Shown: positions 57,354 to 64,000 of the stretch, one piece after another | Layout: each line of letters opens with the position of its first letter | Position numbering within the stretch: the stretch's first letter is position 1 | Origin: Pseudomonas syringae | GTDB lineage: Bacteria; Pseudomonadota; Gammaproteobacteria; Pseudomonadales; Pseudomonadaceae | Reading direction: 5' to 3' | NCBI RefSeq assembly: GCF_000737245.1 | Contig: NZ_JPQU01000040.1 | Location: forward strand, 1-64,000 | DNA: 64,000 nt | Notes under the pieces: generated by a model | What the model was told of the DNA's origin: nothing | Database searches by the model: none | Seen by the model: the letters and a program-made list of their open reading frames with translations, nothing else | Made by a program: the position numbers and the translations under genes

Positions 57354-58124
57354 GTGCCCCATCAGATGTCGTTCAACTTCCCGTCATGGAGCATCAGCGT
57401 CGAGTTCTATCTGTACCTGATATTCGCCTTGATCGCAGCAGGCCTGCCCGGCCCGTCCCGGCAGATCTTCGCCGGAATTGCGGTGGTGGCCTTTCTGGCG
57501 TTGTACTTCAAGAGCGGCCTTTTCAGCGAAGGGGCACTGATCGGTCCGGGCTGTTTCTTCAGCGGGATCATGACGTACCGGTTGTACGACCGATTCAAGG
57601 GTGCGCAAATAGACGCGCGTTGGGCCACAGCGCTCGAAGCGCTAGGCCTGTTGACGGTGTATCTGGCTGTGACCTACAGCGAGCCGTCGCAGAATATTTC
57701 CTTGAGCCTGCTGTTCTGCGTGATCATCGGCATTTTTGCCTTCGAAGCCAGCTGGCTGTCGACGCTGCTGCGCACCGCGCCTTTCAAGTGGGCTGGCGTG
57801 CTGTCGTTCTCGATCTACATGACCCACACCATCGTGCTGTTTGTCGTCACGATAGCCTTGATGGCGCTGGCGAAAATCACTGGCCTGCCGCTGTTGATCG
57901 ATCTGCTCAGTGAGCTGCCGGGCGTGATGATTCGCTACATCGATACCGGCTCGATGCTGCTGGACAACCTCGTGATGGGCGTTTCGGTGGTGTTGGTGCT
58001 GCTGTTATCCATGCTGACCTACCGCTACATCGAACTGCCCGGTATAGAGCTGGGCAAACTGTGGGGCCGCAAGGTTGCTGACAGGAGCGAAGCCATCGGC
58101 GAAAACCCAGAACGAGTGTCGTGA
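57354..58124 (+). pseudogene. Acyltransferase 3 family protein, N-terminally truncated
   Basis: A 256-residue frame containing the C-terminal half of an integral-membrane O-acyltransferase. It begins at FNFPSWSISVEFYLYLIFALIAAG, a segment that normally lies near residue 140, and continues through the later membrane helices to SFSIYMTHTIVLFVVTIAL and YRYIELPGIELGKLW. The catalytic histidine/arginine loop and first helices are missing, and the 190 bases upstream do not encode them in any frame. No good ribosome binding site precedes the GTG at 57354 or the ATG at 57366. It is read as a 5'-deleted remnant. Confidence 0.7.
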
Positions 58125-58144
58125 GTCTCGCCTTGCCCAAAACG

Positions 58145-58174
58145 AAAAACGCCCCTCACGAGGGGCGTTTTTTT
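58145..58174. terminator. Bidirectional terminator between the acyltransferase remnant and asd
   Basis: AAAACGCCCCTC and GAGGGGCGTTTTTTT form a stem with a tight loop and A/T runs on both sides. It serves asd on the minus strand about 17 bases after its stop, and the remnant on the plus strand. Confidence 0.9.
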
Positions 58175-58190
58175 GTTTCGGTGTCGCGTA

Positions 58191-59303
58191 TCAACGTTCC
58201 AGCAGGATCCGCAGCATGCGACGCAGCGGCTCGGCCGCGCCCCACAGCAGCTGGTCACCAACGGTGAAGGCGCCCAGGTACTGCGAACCCATGTTCAGCT
58301 TGCGCAGACGACCCACCGGAATGCTCATGGTCCCGGTGACAGCCGTCGGGCTCAACTCCTGAATGCTGGCTTCGCGATGGTTCGGCACCAGCTTGACCCA
58401 TGGGTTGTGCTGGCTGATCAACGCTTCGATATCAGCGATTGGCACATCTTTGTTCAGCTTGATGGTCAGGGCCTGGCTGTGGCAGCGCATCGAGCCGATA
58501 CGCACACAGATGCCATCCACCGGGATCGGGCTCTTGAAGCGACCGAGGATCTTGTTGGTCTCGGCCTGGCCTTTCCACTCTTCGCGGCTCTGGCCGTTCG
58601 GCAATTCTTTGTCGATCCACGGGATCAGGCTGCCAGCCAATGGCACGCCGAAGTTTTCCGTCGGGAAAGCCTCGCTGCGCATGGCTTCGGCGACCTTGCG
58701 GTCGATGTCCAGAATCGCGCTGGCCGGGTTGGCCAGTTCGTCAGCCACTGCCGCGTGGGTCGCGCCCATCTGCTTGATCAGCTCACGCATGTTCTGCGCA
58801 CCGGCACCGGAAGCCGCCTGATAGGTCATGGCGTTCATCCACTCCACCAGACCGGCTTCGAACAGACCGCCCAAGCCCATCAGCATCAGGCTGACAGTGC
58901 AGTTGCCGCCCACATAGTTCTTAGTGCCCGCATCCAGTTGCTGGTCGATAACCTTGCGGTTTACCGGGTCCAGAACGATGACCGCGTCGTCCTGCATACG
59001 CAGGCTGGAAGCGGCGTCGATCCAGTAGCCCTGCCAACCGGCTTCGCGCAGCTTCGGGAACACCTCGTTGGTGTAGTCGCCGCCCTGGCAGGTCAGAATC
59101 ACGTCGAGGGTTTTCAGCTCATCGATGCTGTAAGCATCCTTGAGCGGAGCAACATCCTTGCCCACGGCGGGGCCTTGGCCACCGACGTTGGAGGTGGTGA
59201 AAAACACCGGCTCGATCAGATCAAAATCCTGCTCTTCCAGCATCCGCTGCATGAGCACGGAACCGACCATTCCACGCCAACCGATCAGACCTACACGTTT
59301 CAT
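58191..59303 (-). CDS. asd: Aspartate-semialdehyde dehydrogenase
   Basis: A 370-residue enzyme that reduces aspartyl phosphate to aspartate semialdehyde for lysine, threonine, methionine and diaminopimelate synthesis. The NADP fold starts [20 protein letters not shown]; the catalytic cysteine is in [15 protein letters not shown] and the active-site histidine in [14 protein letters not shown]. It is the gram-negative long form. In P. aeruginosa asd also lies directly after leuB. Confidence 0.97.
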   Translation of the reverse strand: MKRVGLIGWRGMVGSVLMQRMLEEQDFDLIEPVFFTTSNVGGQGPAVGKDVAPLKDAYSIDELKTLDVILTCQGGDYTNEVFPKLREAGWQGYWIDAASSLRMQDDAVIVLDPVNRKVIDQQLDAGTKNYVGGNCTVSLMLMGLGGLFEAGLVEWMNAMTYQAASGAGAQNMRELIKQMGATHAAVADELANPASAILDIDRKVAEAMRSEAFPTENFGVPLAGSLIPWIDKELPNGQSREEWKGQAETNKILGRFKSPIPVDGICVRIGSMRCHSQALTIKLNKDVPIADIEALISQHNPWVKLVPNHREASIQELSPTAVTGTMSIPVGRLRKLNMGSQYLGAFTVGDQLLWGAAEPLRRMLRILLER

Positions 59304-59371
59304 CGCAACTACACCTTGTTTAAAAAGTGGGCCCCCAGGTTCGGAGTCGAATGCCTGGCGGGCCCGAGATA

Positions 59372-60454
59372 TTACAGATTGCGCAGCGCGGCGACTACAG
59401 CGTCACCCATTTCCTGCGTCCCGACTTTTGCATTGCCCGCCGACCAGATGTCACCCGTGCGCAAACCTTGGTCCAGAACCAGACTGACAGCCTTTTCAAT
59501 GGCGTCGGCAGCGTCGGTCAAGTTGAAGCTGTAACGCAGCATCATCGACACCGAAAGGATGGTCGCCAGCGGGTTGGCAATGCCTTTGCCCGCGATGTCC
59601 GGGGCAGAGCCGTGGCACGGCTCGTACATACCCTTGTTGTTGGCATCCAGGGAAGCCGACGGCAGCATACCGATGGAGCCTGTCAGCATCGACGCTTCGT
59701 CGGAAAGAATGTCGCCAAACATGTTGTCGGTAACGATCACGTCGAATTGCTTCGGTGCACGGACCAGTTGCATGGCCGCGTTGTCGACATACATGTGGCT
59801 CAGCTCGACGTCCGGGTAATCCTTGGCCACTTCTTCGACCACTTCACGCCACAGCTGGCTGGAGGCCAGAACGTTGGCCTTGTCGACCGAGCACAGCTTC
59901 TTGCCACGCACGCGAGCCATGTCGAAGCCGACGCGGGCAATGCGGCGGATTTCGCTTTCGCTGTACGGCAGGGTGTCGTACGCCTGACGCTCACCATTTT
60001 CCAGGGTCTGGCTGCCACGCGGGGCGCCGAAGTAGATACCACCGGTAAGCTCGCGAACGATAAGGATGTCCAGGCCAGCCACGATTTCAGGCTTGAGGCT
60101 CGAAGCATCAGCCAGTTGCGGGTAGAGAATGGCCGGACGCAGGTTGCCGAACAGACCCAGCTGGGCACGGATTTTCAGCAGGCCGCGCTCAGGACGAATG
60201 TCACGCTCGATGGCATCCCACTTCGGCCCGCCAACGGCGCCCAGCAGGACGGCATCAGCCGCACGGGCACGATCGAGGGTTTCGTCGGCCAACGGCACGC
60301 CATGCTTGTCGATGGCTGCACCGCCGATCACGTCGTGGCTCAGTTCGAAGCCCAGTTGATACTTTTCGTTGGCCAACTCCAGCACCTTGACCGCTTCGGT
60401 CATGATTTCCGGACCGATACCATCACCTGGAAGAATCAGAATCTGCTTGCTCAT
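59372..60454 (-). CDS. leuB: 3-isopropylmalate dehydrogenase
   Basis: A 360-residue NAD-dependent enzyme of leucine synthesis, oxidatively decarboxylating 3-isopropylmalate. [42 protein letters not shown] and the metal/substrate segment [29 protein letters not shown] are all typical. It lies in a minus-strand series leuC-leuD-methyltransferase-leuB-asd. Confidence 0.97.
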   Translation of the reverse strand: MSKQILILPGDGIGPEIMTEAVKVLELANEKYQLGFELSHDVIGGAAIDKHGVPLADETLDRARAADAVLLGAVGGPKWDAIERDIRPERGLLKIRAQLGLFGNLRPAILYPQLADASSLKPEIVAGLDILIVRELTGGIYFGAPRGSQTLENGERQAYDTLPYSESEIRRIARVGFDMARVRGKKLCSVDKANVLASSQLWREVVEEVAKDYPDVELSHMYVDNAAMQLVRAPKQFDVIVTDNMFGDILSDEASMLTGSIGMLPSASLDANNKGMYEPCHGSAPDIAGKGIANPLATILSVSMMLRYSFNLTDAADAIEKAVSLVLDQGLRTGDIWSAGNAKVGTQEMGDAVVAALRNL

Positions 60455-60507
60455 AACATCCTCAATTTTGTTGTAAAGGCGCTGGTGCTCTGTCGCTCAG
60501 CGCCGAT

Positions 60508-61272
60508 CTAGCGTTCTGCCCACAACACCAGAACATCGGTGCTGAAAGAGCCGTCAGCGGTAATCTCGAAATACTCGCGCACTTCTGCGCCCATGGCCTG
60601 CTGCAAATCGCGAATCGCCACCCGCATCGCTTGCGGGGTCCGCATGCGTTCCACCCACGAGCTGTATTCCAGATGCAGACGCTGGCGGCTGTGGCTGCGA
60701 GTAAACAACCCGGCCTCGCTGACCTGACGCAGCCATTCAGCAGCGGAGTAATCGCGCACATGGCTGGTGTCACGCAGCACTTCCACGCTTTGCAGGTAGG
60801 TATCCAGCAATGGGCTGCCGGGCGACATCACATCGATGAACGCTGCCACGCCGCCCGGTTTCAATACCCGACGTACTTCTCGCAAGGCCAACCCCAGATC
60901 GCTCCAGTGGTGAGCCGAATAGCGACTGAATACGAAATCAAACTCGCCGTCCTCAAACGGCAAACGCTCGGCCGCGCCGCACACCGTGCGCACATTGCTC
61001 AACCCGCGATCCATGGCGGCGGCAGCGACCACATCGAGCATTTGCTGAGAAAGGTCGTACGCTACCACTTCGGCTACTGCCGGGGCGACATGGAAACTCA
61101 CATGCCCTGCGCCGCAACCCAGATCCAGAACCCGGGCATCGTTGCGCCCCGCCACTTCTGCCTGTAGCAGCGCAAACTCAGTGCCCTGTGCGTGCACGGC
61201 ACTGCTCAGATAGGCCGCAGCCTGTTCACCGAATTGACGTTGTACGACTTGGGTGTGGGCTGAGTGGCTCAT
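60508..61272 (-). CDS. Class I SAM-dependent methyltransferase (UbiE-like)
   Basis: A 254-residue methyltransferase. Motif I VLDLGCGAGHVSFHVAPAV binds S-adenosylmethionine; AAERLPFEDGEFDFVFSRYSAHHWSDLGLALREVRRVLKPGGVAAFIDVMSP is typical of methyltransf_11 proteins. The substrate is unknown. A homologue occupies the same place between leuD and leuB in P. aeruginosa, which argues for linkage by position rather than a proven role in leucine synthesis. Confidence 0.9.
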   Translation of the reverse strand: MSHSAHTQVVQRQFGEQAAAYLSSAVHAQGTEFALLQAEVAGRNDARVLDLGCGAGHVSFHVAPAVAEVVAYDLSQQMLDVVAAAAMDRGLSNVRTVCGAAERLPFEDGEFDFVFSRYSAHHWSDLGLALREVRRVLKPGGVAAFIDVMSPGSPLLDTYLQSVEVLRDTSHVRDYSAAEWLRQVSEAGLFTRSHSRQRLHLEYSSWVERMRTPQAMRVAIRDLQQAMGAEVREYFEITADGSFSTDVLVLWAER

Positions 61273-61318
61273 GGGATTTTTCCTGATGAAAATCTTGCGA
61301 ATGTATGTGTCCCCCCCC

Positions 61319-61405
61319 TGTGGGAGCGGTGCTTGCCCGCGATAAGGGCGACTCGGTTTCCGATACCGTGTTCCAACTTATCGCGGGCAAGCACCGCTCC
61401 CACAT
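61319..61405. repeat. REP doublet between leuD and the methyltransferase
   Basis: The arms 'tgtgggagcggtgcttgccc' and 'gggcaagcaccgctcccaca' are perfect over about 25 bases including the 'gcgataag' extension. It could separate expression of leuCD from leuB. Confidence 0.92.
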
Positions 61406-61425
61406 AGGAAAGCATTCCAATCCTT

Positions 61426-62067
61426 TTATCCGCGAAACAACCATGGCTGGCTGGCGCGATGCTTTGTTTCGAACGTAGCAATGGCCACGTCGTCTTTGAG
61501 GGTCAAGCCGATATCGTCCAGGCCTTCCAGCAGGCAGTGCTTGCGGAACGCATCGACTTCAAAGCTCAATACCTTGCCGTCAGGGCGAGTCACGGTCTGT
61601 GCCGCCAGATCGATGGTCAACTGATAACCCTCGGTGGCTTCTACCTGCTTGAACAGTTCATCGACTTCCGACTCGGCAAGGATGATCGGCAACAGGCCGT
61701 TCTTGAAGCTGTTGTTGAAGAAGATGTCGGCATAGCTGGACGCGATGATTGCGCAGAAACCGTATTCTTCCAGCGCCCACGGCGCATGCTCACGGCTTGA
61801 ACCGCAGCCGAAGTTTTCCCGGGCCAACAACACGCTGGCGCCTTGATAACGGGCATTGTTGAGCACGAAGTCCGGGTTCAATGGGCGCTTGGAGTTGTCC
61901 TGATAAGGTTGCCCGACATCCAGGTAACGCCACTCGTCGAACAGGTTCGGGCCAAAGCCGGTGCGCTTGATCGACTTGAGAAACTGCTTGGGAATGATCT
62001 GGTCGGTGTCAACGTTGGCACGATCCAGAGGAGCCACAAGGCCGGTGTGCTGAGTAAAGGCTTTCAT
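61426..62067 (-). CDS. leuD: 3-isopropylmalate dehydratase small subunit
   Basis: A 213-residue subunit that completes isopropylmalate isomerase. The conserved core [50 protein letters not shown] is present, and the N-terminus [30 protein letters not shown] is typical. It follows leuC by 10 bases. Confidence 0.97.
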   Translation of the reverse strand: MKAFTQHTGLVAPLDRANVDTDQIIPKQFLKSIKRTGFGPNLFDEWRYLDVGQPYQDNSKRPLNPDFVLNNARYQGASVLLARENFGCGSSREHAPWALEEYGFCAIIASSYADIFFNNSFKNGLLPIILAESEVDELFKQVEATEGYQLTIDLAAQTVTRPDGKVLSFEVDAFRKHCLLEGLDDIGLTLKDDVAIATFETKHRASQPWLFRG

Positions 62068-62077
62068 GCGGGGCTCC

Positions 62078-63502
62078 TTAGTGCTGAATCAATTCGCGAA
62101 CATCGATGAAACGGCCGTTGACCGCTGCCGCTGCCGCCATGGCCGGGCTTACCAGGTGAGTGCGACCACCGGCACCCTGACGACCCTCGAAGTTGCGGTT
62201 GGACGTGGAGGCGCAATGCTCGCCACTCTCCAGGCGGTCCGGGTTCATCGCCAGACACATCGAGCAACCTGGCTCGCGCCATTCGAAACCGGCTTCAAGG
62301 AAGATCTTGTCCAGCCCTTCCCTTTCTGCCTGGGCTTTTACCAAGCCCGAGCCTGGCACGACGATGGCCTGCTTGATGGTCGACGCCACTTTGCGTCCCT
62401 TGGCGATTTCTGCAGCGGCACGCAAGTCTTCGATCCGCGAGTTGGTGCAGGAGCCGATAAACACCCGATCCAGCTGGATGTCGGTAATCGCCTGATTGGC
62501 TTTAAGGCCCATGTATTTCAACGCGCGCTCGATGGAGCCACGTTTGACCAGATCCATTTCCTGGGCCGGATCAGGAACATTCTGATCAACGGCGAGGACC
62601 ATTTCCGGGGACGTGCCCCAGCTGACTTGCGGCTTGATCTGCGTGGCATCGAGTTCGACAACGGTGTCAAAGTGGGCATCGACGTCTGAAACCAGATCTT
62701 TCCAGGCTTCGACAGCCAAGTCCCATTGCTCGCCTTTAGGCGCGAAAGGGCGACCTTCCACGTAGGCAATGGTCTTCTCGTCTGTAGCCACCAGACCGAC
62801 GCGAGCGCCCGCCTCGATGGACATGTTGCAGATGGTCATGCGGCCTTCGATCGACAGATCACGAATTGCGCTGCCAGCAAACTCCATTGCGTGACCATTA
62901 CCACCCGCGGTGCCGATCTTGCCAATGACGGCCAGGACGATGTCTTTCGCCGTCACGCCGGCTGGCAATTTGCCTTCGACCGAAACCAGCATGTTCTTCA
63001 TTTTCTTGGCAACCAGGCACTGAGTAGCGAGCACATGCTCAACCTCGGAAGTGCCGATGCCGTGAGCCAATGCGCCGAACGCGCCGTGGGTAGAGGTATG
63101 GGAATCGCCGCAGACGACGGTCATGCCCGGCAAGGTCGCGCCCTGCTCCGGGCTGATCACGTGAACGATGCCTTGGCGCACGTCGTTCATCTTGAATTCG
63201 GTGATGCCGTATTCATCACAGTTATCGTCAAGGGTCTGAACCTGCAAACGCGATACCTGATCGGCAATGGCTTCGATACCGCCCTTACGCTCAGGGGTCG
63301 TCGGCACGTTGTGGTCCGGGGTCGCGATGTTGGCGTCGATGCGCCACGGCTTGCGGCCAGCCAGACGCAGGCCTTCGAAGGCCTGAGGCGAGGTCACTTC
63401 ATGGATGATGTGACGGTCGATGTAAATCAGCGACGAACCATCGTCGCGCTTCTTTACTTCGTGGGAATCCCAAAGCTTGTCGTACAACGTTTTGCCGGCC
63501 AT
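62078..63502 (-). CDS. leuC: 3-isopropylmalate dehydratase large subunit
   Basis: A 474-residue aconitase-family enzyme with a [4Fe-4S] cluster, isomerising 2- to 3-isopropylmalate. Start [48 protein letters not shown] is diagnostic; cluster cysteines are in [13 protein letters not shown] and [10 protein letters not shown]. The ATG at 63502 has GAGGATT seven bases upstream. It is divergent from a LysR regulator. Confidence 0.97.
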   Translation of the reverse strand: MAGKTLYDKLWDSHEVKKRDDGSSLIYIDRHIIHEVTSPQAFEGLRLAGRKPWRIDANIATPDHNVPTTPERKGGIEAIADQVSRLQVQTLDDNCDEYGITEFKMNDVRQGIVHVISPEQGATLPGMTVVCGDSHTSTHGAFGALAHGIGTSEVEHVLATQCLVAKKMKNMLVSVEGKLPAGVTAKDIVLAVIGKIGTAGGNGHAMEFAGSAIRDLSIEGRMTICNMSIEAGARVGLVATDEKTIAYVEGRPFAPKGEQWDLAVEAWKDLVSDVDAHFDTVVELDATQIKPQVSWGTSPEMVLAVDQNVPDPAQEMDLVKRGSIERALKYMGLKANQAITDIQLDRVFIGSCTNSRIEDLRAAAEIAKGRKVASTIKQAIVVPGSGLVKAQAEREGLDKIFLEAGFEWREPGCSMCLAMNPDRLESGEHCASTSNRNFEGRQGAGGRTHLVSPAMAAAAAVNGRFIDVRELIQH

Positions 63503-63659
63503 CAGGCGAATCCTCATCAGCTTGTTATTTCTATGCCTTACAGGCCCGTGGGAACACATTTTCAAATCTTCACACGGCCCTACCGGGTAATCGTAATCAA
63601 GTCGATGACCCCTTGGCTTGTGAGGTAATGCTACAAAACGTGCTTAAATAACTCAAATT

Positions 63660-63672
63660 CATAATTTTTATG
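63660..63672. promoter_or_regulatory. Inverted repeat between leuC and the LysR gene
   Basis: CATAA-TTT-TTATG is a perfect short palindrome 28-40 bases before the LysR start codon and about 160 bases from leuC. It is a plausible LysR-type binding site for autoregulation or control of leuCD. Confidence 0.4.
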
Positions 63673-63699
63673 CTTTGGATAACCAACTGGAATCTGAAA

Positions 63700-64000
63700 A
63701 TGGATCTGGCCAACCTCAACGCTTTTATTGCCATTGCCGAAACCGGCAGCTTTTCCGGGGCCGGCGAACACCTGCACCTGACCCAGCCGGCTATCAGCAA
63801 ACGCATAGCCGGTCTGGAGCAACAATTGAACGTGCGGTTGTTCGACCGGCTGGGACGGGAAGTCAGCCTTACCGAGGCCGGGCGCGCCTTGTTACCCAGG
63901 GCTTATCAGATTCTCAATGTGCTGGACGATACTCGCCGGGCGCTGACCAACCTGACGGGCGAAGTAACCGGGCGTCTCACTCTGGCCACCAGCCATCACA
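63700..64000 (+). CDS. LysR family transcriptional regulator (partial, runs off the window)
   Basis: The first 100 residues are present: MDLANLNAFIAIAETGSFSGAGEHLHLTQPAISKRIAGLEQQLNVRLFDRLGREVSLTEAG, a complete LysR helix-turn-helix, followed by the linker helix RAYQILNVLDDTRRALTNL and the start of the effector domain (GRLTLATSHH). It is divergent from leuC, as in P. aeruginosa where a LysR gene (PA3122, from memory) occupies this place. It may respond to a leucine pathway intermediate, but this is inferred. Confidence 0.92.
   Translation, partial: MDLANLNAFIAIAETGSFSGAGEHLHLTQPAISKRIAGLEQQLNVRLFDRLGREVSLTEAGRALLPRAYQILNVLDDTRRALTNLTGEVTGRLTLATSHH

Noticed and set aside
58173..60511. Antisense frames opposite asd and leuB
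   Set aside because: Same reason: the minus-strand genes are unmistakable and the plus-strand products have no family features.

Overview
This window is a piece of a Pseudomonas chromosome, most likely from the P. fluorescens group in the broad sense. Three things point there. The gene order gltA-sdhCDAB-sucAB-lpdG-sucCD matches the P. aeruginosa TCA-cycle block. fabA-fabB sit beside a PA1611-like hybrid kinase, and asd-leuB-methyltransferase-leuD-leuC-lysR are in the usual Pseudomonas order. Gaps between genes are also littered with REP palindromes built on the core 'gggagcggtgcttgcccgcga'. Most genes are core metabolism. No prophage, integrase, transposase, CRISPR array, rRNA or tRNA was recognised.

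Layout. 1-917: a tandem REP array with an exact 105-bp period and a TG tract. 918-5833: an aldehyde dehydrogenase with a GntR/FCD regulator, two small Pseudomonas-type conserved proteins in a convergent overlap, and a PAS-LuxR regulator. 6080-11132: an MFS transporter, an AI-2E/PerM-type permease, a DUF4892 protein and two overlapping alpha/beta hydrolases. 11133-15810: REP-rich spacer, a thioesterase, a C-terminally truncated acyl-CoA ligase, sixA, a DUF4389 protein and gpsA. 16159-22306: hybrid histidine kinase, fabA-fabB, OsmC-like, pirin and dienelactone hydrolase genes. 22389-26488: htpG behind a good heat-shock promoter, a small lipoprotein and brnQ.

26781-39869 is the TCA block. gltA is divergent from one long minus-strand series: sdhCDAB, sucA, sucB, lpdG, sucC, sucD. 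The spacers before sucA and sucC carry hairpins and probably correspond to the Pseudomonas leader RNAs known as sucA-II and sucC. 40093-45565 holds a START-domain protein, a YkgJ-type cysteine-cluster protein, a lipoprotein, a MocR-type regulator and a small envelope operon (binding protein, DUF4398 lipoprotein, OmpA-like lipoprotein). 45695-49558 holds etfBA divergent from ETF-ubiquinone oxidoreductase, with a PsrA-like box at the promoter.

49668-51805 is an AraC regulator divergent from an alcohol dehydrogenase. 51957-57161 is a D-galactonate catabolic cluster (dgoK-dgoA-dgoD-MFS-IclR) with a candidate promoter and an Hfq/Crc-type A-rich motif at the first ribosome binding site. 57354-64000 holds an acyltransferase remnant, asd, leuB, a methyltransferase, leuD, leuC and the start of a LysR regulator that runs off the window.

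No convincing undescribed multi-gene system was found. The points most worth a second look are regulatory or evolutionary: the 105-bp REP array, the two TCA leader RNAs, the truncated acyl-CoA ligase, the conserved non-coding element at 11.6-11.9 kb, a palindrome at 4300-4320, and the candidate RpoH, DesT, PsrA and Hfq/Crc sites.
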